Shown: in pieces, positions 32,928 through 39,451 of the stretch | Layout of the letters: each line of letters begins with the position of its first letter | How positions within the stretch are numbered: position 1 is the stretch's first letter | From: Gordonia sp. ABSL11-1 | Lineage (GTDB): Bacteria > Actinomycetota > Actinomycetes > Mycobacteriales > Mycobacteriaceae | Assembly: GCF_030315685.1 (NCBI RefSeq) | Contig: NZ_JASXSI010000001.1 | Span: 186,001 to 250,000 of the forward strand | DNA length: 64,000 nucleotides | Direction of reading: 5' to 3' | Notes under the pieces: generated by a model | Database searches by the model: none | Told to the model about the DNA's origin: nothing | The model's input: the letters and a program-made list of their open reading frames with translations, nothing else | Position numbers and translations under genes: made by a program

Positions 32928-33253
32928 GAGCCATCACCGTCATCCGTCGGATGGCTGGGCGAGTTGATCCTGTTGCGCAGCTTGGTGATCTGCCCCTTTG
33001 CCGCGTTGTGTTGGCGCGTCTTCCGGTCGAGGCGGTCCCGGTAATCGTCCCGAGCGCTCTGTGCATACTTCAGTTGGCGCGCGAGCCGCTCGGTCTCGGT
33101 CTCACCTTTGAAGGCGTTCGTGTGGCCGTTTGGGCACCAGAAGTTGGCGTGATCGTTTCGCCGACGGTTCTCCAGGTCGGTGGTGATGGCGAACGGAACA
33201 CCGCAATTCGCGCAGTGCAGCAACACCATTTGTTGCTCAAGGGCGAAAGACAT
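32924..33253 (-). CDS. Zinc-ribbon / coiled-coil protein
   Basis: A 109-residue protein from ATG 33253 (MSFALEQQMVLLHCANCGVP). CANCG and CPNGH supply knuckle ligands. A basic coiled coil then spans KGETETERLARQLKYAQSAR to KLRNRINS. Zinc-finger plus coiled-coil proteins of this size are common in actinophage early regions. It may bind nucleic acid. The start overlaps the upstream stop (TGATG). Confidence 0.6.
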   Translation of the reverse strand: MSFALEQQMVLLHCANCGVPFAITTDLENRRRNDHANFWCPNGHTNAFKGETETERLARQLKYAQSARDDYRDRLDRKTRQHNAAKGQITKLRNRINSPSHPTDDGDGS

Positions 33254-33576
33254 CAGTACAGCCCCCCGATCTTCTCGACTTGGCCGCCACGGTCGTGGAT
33301 GACAAGACGCCACGGCACGAAGAGATCAAGTTGAGCGTCTCCTGGGCGGAGAACGGTCCCTGTCGCTAACCGCACCGCGTACTGGGTGTCGATGGCGTTG
33401 AGTGCACCCGCACGCCGCTTGTAGCCCTCACCACTGGCCAGAATCTGACCGTTGCGGGACTTACACCGCCACCGCCACTCAGTGACACGGAATCCCTTGG
33501 CGTACTGGTAGACCTCTTCCGTGTACACCTCGATGGTGCCGCGATAGTCAGTGGGCGGATTGTCGAAGTCGATCAT
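33253..33576 (-). CDS. YegP/DUF1508-like protein
   Basis: A 107-residue protein containing WRWRCKSRNGQILASGEGYK followed by RRAGALNAIDTQYA, the pattern of the YegP/DUF1508 fold in which an aromatic-rich strand precedes NGQ-x-x-x-S/G-EGY. The rest is beta-rich and ends QVEKIGGLY. It overlaps neighbours by 4-5 bp. Function of this family is not known. Confidence 0.65.
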   Translation of the reverse strand: MIDFDNPPTDYRGTIEVYTEEVYQYAKGFRVTEWRWRCKSRNGQILASGEGYKRRAGALNAIDTQYAVRLATGTVLRPGDAQLDLFVPWRLVIHDRGGQVEKIGGLY

Positions 33577-34076
33577 TCGTCCGGACCGTCCTCGTCGTCG
33601 TTGTCGAGGTCCCCTGTGATCTCGCCGGCGTCGTCGAACAGGCCACCCTTCTTGTCGTCCTCGGGGACGTCGTCGTCGGGGTCGGCGGTCTCCTTCGCCT
33701 TCTGTTTCAGCGCCTCCAGCTCGTCGGGGGTCTCGACGCGCTGGCGATCGTTCATAGCCCCGAAGCGTCTGTCGTAGACGACGAACGGCTTCAGGGTGAG
33801 GGTGACGCGAGGCCCATCGTCGCCCTTGCCGTCATACTTGATGTCCGCCAACGACGCCTTGACGATGTAGGTCCGAACCTCACCCTCTTCACGCGGCGGG
33901 TCGGGGATGGGGAACTCCGAGAGTCCGCCCGAAAACTTCACCTTCGCCTCGGTGAACAGGTGGTCATTGACGGTGATGCCCGAGCCGAGCGGCACCTCTG
34001 GGGTCGCCTTGTCGATGCCGTCGGGCGCCTGGTGGTACTCCGTCGGCAGGTCGGTCGTCTCGTCGTACGTGGTCAT
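33573..34076 (-). CDS. Early protein with acidic tail, possible ssDNA-binding partner
   Basis: A 167-residue protein. The first 110 residues are beta-rich (VNDHLFTEAKVKFSGG, RTYIVKASLADIKYDGKG, RVTLTLKPFVVYDRRFG). The last 55 are very acidic and end DDEDGPDE. The folded-domain-plus-acidic-tail layout and the location two genes after RecT recall single-strand binding proteins, but no SSB signature is visible. Call the function unknown. Confidence 0.55.
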   Translation of the reverse strand: MTTYDETTDLPTEYHQAPDGIDKATPEVPLGSGITVNDHLFTEAKVKFSGGLSEFPIPDPPREEGEVRTYIVKASLADIKYDGKGDDGPRVTLTLKPFVVYDRRFGAMNDRQRVETPDELEALKQKAKETADPDDDVPEDDKKGGLFDDAGEITGDLDNDDEDGPDE

Positions 34077-34423
34077 GCGATGGATTCCCTTCGAGTGATG
34101 CCGATTCCGTTCTGGTCGGATCGGACGGTTGAGGCCCAGGCGTGGTGCTGGGCGTGCCGCGCGCCAACCCGCATCGCGATCTCGGCGGCGGTCATGTTGC
34201 TGCGTAGGCCGATCGCGTCAGCGGTGTAGCGATCACGGATCGCGAAGGTGGGATTGATCGAGTAGAGACCCGCGAACGGGATGGCGACGAACCACTGGCC
34301 GTCGTCATCCCGTCGGCGGATCTGGGCCCGCTGGGTAGTGCGAGCGTTCTGCATCAGTCGGCGCTCCCAATTCGTCACTGGGGTCACCGGAGTGACGGCG
34401 CGGATGCCAGCGAAGTAGGTCAT
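34073..34423 (-). CDS. Hypothetical early protein
   Basis: A 116-residue protein starting MTYFAGIRAVTPVTPVTNWE. It has a basic middle (RTTQRAQIRRRDDDGQ) and a helical second half (DAIGLRSNMTAAEIAMRVGA). Start and stop overlap neighbours (ATGA). It lies directly after the RecT-like gene, so it may belong to the recombination module. No recognised domain. Confidence 0.55.
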   Translation of the reverse strand: MTYFAGIRAVTPVTPVTNWERRLMQNARTTQRAQIRRRDDDGQWFVAIPFAGLYSINPTFAIRDRYTADAIGLRSNMTAAEIAMRVGARHAQHHAWASTVRSDQNGIGITRRESIA

Positions 34424-35448
34424 GACCGGCTCTTGTCGAGATCGCCACGCTGCCAGGCCTCGAGCTGATCAATCAGCGACGACGCCTCTGTCTTGCTCAG
34501 ATCGTTCGACGTGGTGATTTCGCGCTTGAGATTCTCCGACAGCCACGCCATCGCCTCCGTGCGATCAGTCAGCCCCTCCTTCGTCATCAGCGTGTGGAGC
34601 TTCTTGTTCTGCGCGGGAGTGAGAGTCTCGTCGCCCTGCGAGTTCTGGCCGACCTCGGTGACCGGCTCGGGTTCCGGTTTTGCGCTCGAATCGGAGGCGG
34701 GCTCCTCGTCGGGCAGCGGCGGCTGGTCGCTCGGGTCGTTGACCTTCTCGGCCTTCTGCGCGGCCTTCTTCGCCGGGGCCTTGCGGGTGGCGGTCTTGCG
34801 CTGGACCGGTGCCGACTCGACCGCCTTCGCGACGGTCTCCGGTTCGACGTCGACGATGGCGCCCTGGTCGCCGACCTCGATGACGTCCTCGATGATCGCG
34901 GTGCCGCTCATGACGTCGGGAAACACTCGGCGGAAGAGTCGCGACGAGGCGCGGGCGACGAGCTTGTCCGACGGATAGCTCTTGATGTCGATGCCGGCGG
35001 CTTTCGCGTTCTCCGCGGTGAACGTGACCTGCTGCCACTCCTCGGATTCCTTGCGACGCCCCCGAATCACACACCGGGTGTCGGTCGACTCCTTGAGGAC
35101 GATCTCGTGACCGGCCTCGATGATTCGGCGTCTCATGAATTCGGCGGAGAACCCGACCTTGCCCTTGACGACGTAGATGTTCTGCAGTGCATCTAGTGGA
35201 TCGATGCCGAGCTCGAGGCCCTTCATCATCGCGGCGGCGATCGACTCGGGCTTGCCCTGGAACGCTGACGGCACGAACTCGGTGACCGCGAGGTGCTTCG
35301 CCACGGTCGCGCAGTTGATGAAGGTGTCGGTCCAGCTCTGCAGGCGGACGAACGAGTCCTGCTGGCGGGGTGCTGGTGCGGTGTTGCGACCGAACGGGGT
35401 GACGTTGCCGCCGAACGGTGAATCCTGCTGGGCGAGTTCGTTGGTCAT
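34420..35448 (-). CDS. RecT-like single-strand annealing protein
   Basis: A 342-residue protein from ATG 35448 with AGGAG 7 nt upstream. The RecT core is visible: NCATVAKHLAVTEFVPSAFQ, SIAAAMMKGLELGIDPLDAL, IYVVKGKVGFSAEFMRRRII and KLVARASSRLFRRVFPDVMS. After residue about 215 comes a Lys/Ala-rich then acidic linker, and a C-terminal helical domain (ETLTPAQNKKLHTLMTKEGL) often appended to these proteins. It anneals complementary strands processed by the adjacent exonuclease. Together they form a phage recombination pair. Confidence 0.82.
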   Translation of the reverse strand: MTNELAQQDSPFGGNVTPFGRNTAPAPRQQDSFVRLQSWTDTFINCATVAKHLAVTEFVPSAFQGKPESIAAAMMKGLELGIDPLDALQNIYVVKGKVGFSAEFMRRRIIEAGHEIVLKESTDTRCVIRGRRKESEEWQQVTFTAENAKAAGIDIKSYPSDKLVARASSRLFRRVFPDVMSGTAIIEDVIEVGDQGAIVDVEPETVAKAVESAPVQRKTATRKAPAKKAAQKAEKVNDPSDQPPLPDEEPASDSSAKPEPEPVTEVGQNSQGDETLTPAQNKKLHTLMTKEGLTDRTEAMAWLSENLKREITTSNDLSKTEASSLIDQLEAWQRGDLDKSRS

Positions 35449-36263
35449 GCTGACTCCTGCTCTTTCCACTCGATGGATGCGATGGTTGTTTCGCGATGAG
35501 GCTCAACTGGTGCGCCGACGAGGTCCCGAGATTCGTTGGCGAACCGCCGGATCTCGCGGGCGTACCGGAAGTCGCGCCACTGCTGCTCGTCGACCGTGAG
35601 GGGGATCAGCTCGGCTGACTCCGAGGTGACATGGATTGCGGCGCAACGATCGACCTCGTGCATGCCGAGCTCTTTGCCGTCGACGAGGAGTTTCTCGAAG
35701 TGGCGGTACGCGGCGAGCTGTAGCGCCGTCTCGCCGTAGATCCCCTTCTCGTTCGTCTTCACGTCAGCGAGGACGCGGGTGACGCCGAGCTTCGGGATCG
35801 TCAGGTCGGCGATGAGGTCGAGGGTGCCGGCGTAGCCGACCGAGTAGTTCACCCCAGAGGCCTCGACGACGAGCGGCTGGACGTCGAACTGGTCGAGGAA
35901 TCGGGCGTAGGCCTCGACGTGACCGCGCAGCAGCTCGGGGACGTCGGCGACCTTCTCGCCGTGCACCAGGCGCTCGGCATAGCCGTGGACCTCGGTGCCG
36001 CGCTTCTTCGCCTTGTCGGTGACGCCGTACCGGCCGCCCTGCAGCTTCTTGAGCCGCTCGGCGACAGGGAGGTCGGAGAGCATGTCCCAGTTGTCGACCG
36101 CGTAGTCGGCGGTCGCGTTGGCCGCCCAGTTGATCAGCGCGGTCTTCGGCAAGCCGTCGCTGAGGATCGTTGTGACGCCGGGGATGCGGTCGCCGTTGCC
36201 GTCGACGTAGTAGTGACCCTTCGCCGTCTCGCGGCGCTTGATCGGGGGCTTGAATCGTGCCAT
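35445..36263 (-). CDS. Cas4/RecB-family PD-(D/E)XK exonuclease
   Basis: A 272-residue protein overlapping RecT by 4 bp. Nuclease motifs are RGTEVH (His93), YAGTLDLIADL (Asp149), VLADVKTN (Asp167-x-Lys169) and QLAAYRHFE (Gln182...Tyr186). There are no Cys clusters, so no Fe-S cluster is expected. It would resect dsDNA ends to give substrate for the RecT partner. Such Cas4-family exonuclease plus RecT pairs are usual in actinophages. Confidence 0.82.
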   Translation of the reverse strand: MARFKPPIKRRETAKGHYYVDGNGDRIPGVTTILSDGLPKTALINWAANATADYAVDNWDMLSDLPVAERLKKLQGGRYGVTDKAKKRGTEVHGYAERLVHGEKVADVPELLRGHVEAYARFLDQFDVQPLVVEASGVNYSVGYAGTLDLIADLTIPKLGVTRVLADVKTNEKGIYGETALQLAAYRHFEKLLVDGKELGMHEVDRCAAIHVTSESAELIPLTVDEQQWRDFRYAREIRRFANESRDLVGAPVEPHRETTIASIEWKEQESA

Positions 36264-36571
36264 CAGATCTCCTCCTCGGTCGTCGGGAGGTAGGTCGGCG
36301 GGGTCCAGTCGTGGGCGAGTAGCCAGTCGATGAGGTCGGCACCGACGTCCGTTCGCATCCCGCGGGTACGGAGTTGATCGACCAGATAGCCGAGGTTGGA
36401 GATGTGTTCGTAGACCTTCTGGGCCTCGTCGGCGCGGACGCGGTAGTCGAGGGCAGCGGCGTTACCGTCACGTTCCAGACGTCTGGCAACTTCGGCGAGC
36501 TGGTTGTGCTCGTACCCGAGATTCTTTCGATTGAGCTTCGACACCTTCGGGATTTCGGCCGTGGGACTCAT
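36263..36571 (-). CDS. Hypothetical early protein
   Basis: A 102-residue, mostly helical and charged protein (MSPTAEIPKVSKLNRKNLGY, then HNQLAEVARRLERDGNAAAL). It ends in WTPPTYLPTTEEEI. The start overlaps the previous stop and its own stop overlaps the exonuclease start (TGATG). No domain recognised. Confidence 0.55.
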   Translation of the reverse strand: MSPTAEIPKVSKLNRKNLGYEHNQLAEVARRLERDGNAAALDYRVRADEAQKVYEHISNLGYLVDQLRTRGMRTDVGADLIDWLLAHDWTPPTYLPTTEEEI

Positions 36572-36837
36572 CGCTGGGCTCCCAGCCGGTTGATCCGCCG
36601 CGATCTGCGCGCCATCCGGTTCCGCGCTCGCCGCCGTTCGGTCTGGGCGATGCGGGGATCGGGGACGTGTTCGACGGTGCCGTCGCGGTGGGTGATCACC
36701 TGATCGGCGCCGAAGCCCTGGTAGATCGTCGGGAGGATCTGCAGGCCGCGGAGGACGGCGAGCTCGTAGGACGAGGGCCCGGTGCGCTCGGCGACGGGGA
36801 GTGCGCGCTCGACGGCGGCGGCGAAGGGGTTGGTCAT
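36568..36837 (-). CDS. Hypothetical early protein
   Basis: An 89-residue protein starting MTNPFAAAVERALPVAERTG. It contains YELAVLRGLQILPTIYQGFG and a very basic C-terminus (RRRARNRMARRSRRINRLG). It may bind nucleic acid. Coupled to both neighbours by ATGA overlaps. Confidence 0.55.
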   Translation of the reverse strand: MTNPFAAAVERALPVAERTGPSSYELAVLRGLQILPTIYQGFGADQVITHRDGTVEHVPDPRIAQTERRRARNRMARRSRRINRLGAQR

Positions 36838-37016
36838 GAGGTGTGTTCCTTGTCGATCGCGATGTGGATGGTGTTCTCGACCGGGACGAGGACGGTGCTC
36901 GTCGGGGTGTCGACGGTGACGAACTTCGATGAGTCGGCGAGGATCTCGCCGTGGACCTCGCGGGGCTGTTCGTAGCCGCGGTGGTCGACGTCGAAATAGC
37001 GGACGGTGCCAGTCAT
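36834..37016 (-). CDS. 60-residue beta-rich protein
   Basis: It starts MTGTVRYFDVDHRGYEQPRE and continues with VTVDTPTSTVLVPVENTIHI. Alternating strands suggest a small barrel. Start and stop overlap neighbours by 4 bp. Function unknown. Confidence 0.55.
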   Translation of the reverse strand: MTGTVRYFDVDHRGYEQPREVHGEILADSSKFVTVDTPTSTVLVPVENTIHIAIDKEHTS

Positions 37017-37300
37017 GACGCGACTCGCATGTACTCGGACTCGGTGAGCTTCCCGGCGATGAGGAGCTGCCGGCATCTCTCGATCGCGAGCGTCGATGTG
37101 GTGTCGTCGAGGACGGTGCTCGTGGCACCGCCGACCCAGAAGGCGAGGCACATCGCGATCTGTGCCATCGCTTCGGGCTGAGTCTGGAAGCGGTACATGA
37201 TCATTCGGTGCATGAGCTGGGCGTCTTCGACGTCGTGGATCTCGTCGACGAGATCGAGTGCCGCGTTGGCGATGTCGGGTTCGGTCTGTAGGTAGCTCAT
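37013..37300 (-). CDS. Hypothetical early protein
   Basis: A 95-residue helical protein (MSYLQTEPDIANAALDLVDE) with a hydrophobic centre (AMAQIAMCLAFWVGGATS) and a charged end (AGKLTESEYMRVAS). It overlaps neighbours by ATGA. No recognised family; possibly a small membrane-associated or oligomeric protein. Confidence 0.55.
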   Translation of the reverse strand: MSYLQTEPDIANAALDLVDEIHDVEDAQLMHRMIMYRFQTQPEAMAQIAMCLAFWVGGATSTVLDDTTSTLAIERCRQLLIAGKLTESEYMRVAS

Positions 37301-37614
37301 TGCTCGTAGTCCTCTCGCGCCAGGCGATCGAGGACACGTTGCAGAGCGTCGAGCGGGTCCGCTCCGTTCTCGCGGATGCGACCGCTCGTCCGCTGGTTCA
37401 CGACGTGGATGCGGTACACCGGCGCCGACAGGACGGACTCGCGGATGATCGCGCAGTCGAGGCCGCCGAGCTGCTCGCAGCGTTCGGCGAGCTGCCGGTG
37501 TGCGCGACCGAGAGCTTCGTCGCGGTCGCGCACCTGGGCGCTGGTCTCACGCTCGGCGGCCGCCTGGACCTTCGAGGCGATGCCATGGCGGGCGTAGAGG
37601 TCGGCGGCGCTCAT
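37297..37614 (-). CDS. Hypothetical early protein
   Basis: A 105-residue protein starting MSAADLYARHGIASKVQAAA at ATG 37614. The middle is a charged helix (RDRDEALGRAHRQLAERCEQ). A beta-like IIRESVLSAPVYRIHVVNQ follows, then DPLDALQRVLDRLARED. Part of the coupled early operon. No recognised family. Confidence 0.55.
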   Translation of the reverse strand: MSAADLYARHGIASKVQAAAERETSAQVRDRDEALGRAHRQLAERCEQLGGLDCAIIRESVLSAPVYRIHVVNQRTSGRIRENGADPLDALQRVLDRLAREDYEQ

Positions 37615-37778
37615 CTCCGGCCGCCTTCCGGCTCGACGATCTCGCCGCGGTCGACCTCGATGGGGTCCCACTTTCGGCGGGCGCCGGCGACGAGGTCGAT
37701 CAGGATGATGACCCCGGTGAGAATCCCGGCACCCGCCAGCAGGCAGGCTCCGAGATTCTCTGAGATGAGTTGCAACAT
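37611..37778 (-). CDS. 55-residue membrane protein
   Basis: ATG 37778 has AGAAGGGA at good spacing. The product begins MLQLISENLGACLLAGAGIL, one TM helix extends through GVIILIDLV, and the tail is basic then acidic (ARRKWDPIEVDRGEIVEPE). The stop overlaps the next start (ATGA). Function unknown. Confidence 0.62.
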   Translation of the reverse strand: MLQLISENLGACLLAGAGILTGVIILIDLVAGARRKWDPIEVDRGEIVEPEGGRR

Positions 37779-37841
37779 GGTGGATTCCCTTCTGGTGGAT
37801 GACCCCCGCGCCTGGCTTCCCCTCCGGTACGCGGGGGAGTG

Positions 37842-38015
37842 CTACGACGCCGCGCGGTGTTGCGGGCGACGGAGGATCTGGGAGACGCGCTCGCGGAGAG
37901 CGGCGCTCGGTTCGGGCCAGCGGTCGGCCTCGGCGGCGAGAGCGGCCTCGATGTCGGCGGGCGCATTGCCTGGGGCGAGGGGCCAGACGTTGGGATCGGG
38001 CTGCGTGGTGGTCAT
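37842..38015 (-). CDS. 57-residue early protein after Cro-like gene
   Basis: It starts MTTTQPDPNVWPLAPGNAPA and continues with a helix (DIEAALAAEADRWPEPSAAL) and a basic end. ATG overlaps the Cro-like gene's stop (ATGA). It could be an excisionase or accessory regulator by position, but no helix-turn-helix is apparent. The 63-bp gap that follows contains an 8-bp stem (CCCCCGCG/CGCGGGGG, 37803-37837) of unknown function. Confidence 0.5.
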   Translation of the reverse strand: MTTTQPDPNVWPLAPGNAPADIEAALAAEADRWPEPSAALRERVSQILRRPQHRAAS

Positions 38016-38272
38016 GCCGAGATCGCTTGCGAGGAGTTGCGGATGTTTCGTCCGCAGTCTGCGGATTCGTTGAGCACGAAAAGGAGCTCGAGGGGGACCT
38101 CGAGGGCCTCCGCGATGCGTGCGGCCAGTTGTGGCGTGCACGTGGACTTTCGGCCTGCGCAGAGGTGGCTGATGAAGCTCTTCGAGCAACCGGAGTATCG
38201 CCCGAGTCGTTCCATCGAGAAGCTCCGCTGCTTCATCAGCGCGCGGAGGGTGTCCGCTGAGGTGAGTCGCAT
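38012..38272 (-). CDS. Cro-like XRE helix-turn-helix regulator
   Basis: An 86-residue protein from ATG 38272, with AAAGG 7 nt upstream (ATG 38308 is an alternative). It has the XRE fold: TLRALMKQRSFSMERLGRYS, GCSKSFISHLCAGRK as turn and recognition helix, then IAEALEVPLELLFV. This is the familiar first gene of the lytic operon in temperate actinophages. It is transcribed away from the repressor gene. A copy of the operator palindrome (38051-38065) lies inside its 3' end, which may let the repressor also act as a roadblock. Confidence 0.78.
   Translation of the reverse strand: MRLTSADTLRALMKQRSFSMERLGRYSGCSKSFISHLCAGRKSTCTPQLAARIAEALEVPLELLFVLNESADCGRNIRNSSQAISA
38051..38065. promoter_or_regulatory. 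Operator-like palindrome TCCGCAGTCTGCGGA inside the Cro-like gene
   Basis: A perfect 7+1+7 palindrome. The same arms occur at 38403-38417 in the control region. Being intragenic and just downstream of the promoter, it may be a secondary repressor site. Confidence 0.6.
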
Positions 38273-38402
38273 CCAACTGCCTTTCGGCCAGCGCTTGTAT
38301 GACGACATTGAGTCTCCCCTGGTAGACGGGTCGGTGTCAAGAATCTGCGGATGATTCTTCCGCAACTGGTAGACGCTCGTCAAGAAATTACAGAGGTGTA
38401 GT

Positions 38403-38417
38403 TCCGCAGCCTGCGGA
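38403..38417. promoter_or_regulatory. Main operator palindrome TCCGCAGCCTGCGGA
   Basis: Perfect 7-bp arms around one central base. It overlaps the -10 hexamer of the leftward promoter at 38414-38419, so a bound repressor would block RNA polymerase directly. Confidence 0.7.
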
Positions 38418-38442
38418 TATGGGGCACAATCTCAACTGTCAA
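38414..38442 (-). promoter_or_regulatory. Leftward early promoter TTGACA-17-TATCCG
   Basis: On the minus strand TTGACA (38442-38437), a 17-bp spacer, then TATCCG (38419-38414). The -35 is perfect, the spacing ideal and the -10 matches 3 of 6. It points at the Cro-like gene, about 140 bp away. A weaker second start, TTGACG (38383-38378) with AAGAAT 18 bp downstream, is possible. Confidence 0.7.
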
Positions 38443-38540
38443 TTGGTAGACGACAGATGTGACACCAGTGCTTGACGCCGGTAGACGGGTCGGTGCGCGC
38501 ACATCTTGATGCAGAACGAAGGGTGACTGAGGCTCTCGGC

Positions 38541-38888
38541 ATGGGCGAACTGTGGAAGATCATCCAGGAGCATCTCGACGCGTACGGCGTCCGAGAGGCT
38601 GAGTTCGCGCGGCGCATCGGGTCGAGTCCGCAGACGGTCAACTCCTGGAAGAAGCGCGGTATCCGGAACCTGCCGGAGCGTCGCCTCCTCCTCGCGGTAT
38701 CGGAAATCACGGGTCGCGACTACGCCGATGTGTTGCAGGCGGCCCTGACCGATTCTGAGTATCTCGGCGACACGTTGCCGGCCGCGGCGCGTCGAGGTCA
38801 GGGCAAGGCCAAGGGTGAACTGCTGCGCGACGAGCATGCCAAGCTCGGTGAAGAGGCTGACGCAGACGGCCCGGAGAGTGGCGCGTGA
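38541..38888 (+). CDS. Immunity repressor candidate (helix-turn-helix)
   Basis: A 115-residue protein from ATG 38541 with GAGG 8 nt upstream; GTG 38523 or TTG 38472 would add residues of poor quality. The helix-turn-helix lies in EAEFARRIGSSPQTVNSWKK, followed by RGIRNLPERRLLLAVSEITG. A charged flexible C-terminus ends ADGPESGA. It is divergent from the Cro-like gene and faces the operator region, as a prophage repressor should. Repressors of this small size without a cleavage domain are common in actinophages, so induction would not be by RecA-stimulated self-cleavage; the ImmA-like protease downstream could instead act on it. Confidence 0.75.
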   Translation: MGELWKIIQEHLDAYGVREAEFARRIGSSPQTVNSWKKRGIRNLPERRLLLAVSEITGRDYADVLQAALTDSEYLGDTLPAAARRGQGKAKGELLRDEHAKLGEEADADGPESGA

Positions 38889-39451
38889 TTCCAGCCCTCG
38901 TCGACGGCCACCTACCGCCGGGCCGCCATCCGTGCACTTTGGAACAGCTTCACGATCGATTCGTGGCGCACGACGATTTCGCTGCGTCTCGGACTCGATC
39001 GGATCGGTGGGTAGGACTTCTCAGGTACCTGGCCACGTGGGAAGACGTTCACGACCTGACGGGTACGTGTTTGCTGGAGCGAGTGTGGATTGGCGGTAGC
39101 TTTCCTTCTGCAGAGCTCGACCCCGAAGACGTCGACATATCGCCGATCATCAACGGCGCCGCATTGCGTAGCATTGAAGGAAAGCCTGGATCCGGCAGGG
39201 CTCAGAAGCTCTTTGAGAGCCGAAAGGACGTTCGTCGGCGTTACGGAGTCGAGCCGTTCGCCATCTTGCGAGAGTCCTTCACAACGATAATGATGAAGGA
39301 CCTGACGTCGTCTGAGTTCGAGTACCTGGCAACTCGTGGGCTTTTCGACGATTTTTGGCTTCGCCGCCGCGCATCCGCGACGAAGGGTCCGATGACCTCG
39401 GGCGATTCAGCGCCGAGGCGAGGATATTTGGAGGTGGATCCGTGGCGCTAG
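38885..39451 (+). CDS. Nucleotidyltransferase-fold protein (DUF6932-like)
   Basis: A 188-residue protein, GTGA-coupled to the repressor gene. It begins MIPALVDGHLPPGRHPCTLE and has the nucleotidyltransferase signature WIGGSFPSAELDPEDVDISP (G-S, then a D-x-D pair). A second acidic region occurs later (FTTIMMKDLTSSEFEYL). The MIPxLxxGxLPPGxH opening fits what I know as DUF6932. The fold is shared with AbiEii- and MenT-type toxins and with antiviral nucleotidyltransferases. It is transcribed with the repressor, thus in the lysogen. Its codon use is less GC-rich than neighbours, suggesting recent acquisition. The biological role is inferred, not known. Confidence 0.68.
   Translation: MIPALVDGHLPPGRHPCTLEQLHDRFVAHDDFAASRTRSDRWVGLLRYLATWEDVHDLTGTCLLERVWIGGSFPSAELDPEDVDISPIINGAALRSIEGKPGSGRAQKLFESRKDVRRRYGVEPFAILRESFTTIMMKDLTSSEFEYLATRGLFDDFWLRRRASATKGPMTSGDSAPRRGYLEVDPWR

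Larger units (their letters stand above)
38273..38540. promoter_or_regulatory. Immunity control region between Cro-like gene and repressor
   Basis: This 268-bp divergent intergenic region contains three repeat types. (1) The palindrome TCCGCAGCCTGCGGA lies at 38403-38417, with a spaced half-site pair CTGCGGA/TTCCGCA at 38345-38364. (2) GGTAGACG occurs four times, at 38321, 38368, 38445 and 38480, all in the same orientation. (3) The longer GGTAGACGGGTCGGTG occurs twice, at 38321-38336 and 38480-38495. The composition is much more AT-rich than the flanking genes. Together these are the expected operators of a genetic switch. Confidence 0.75.

Noticed and set aside
37803..37837. An 8-bp stem CCCCCGCG/CGCGGGGG with a 19-nt loop as a terminator
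   Set aside because: No T-run, a long loop, and it lies inside a coupled early operon. It is noted only in the neighbouring gene entry.
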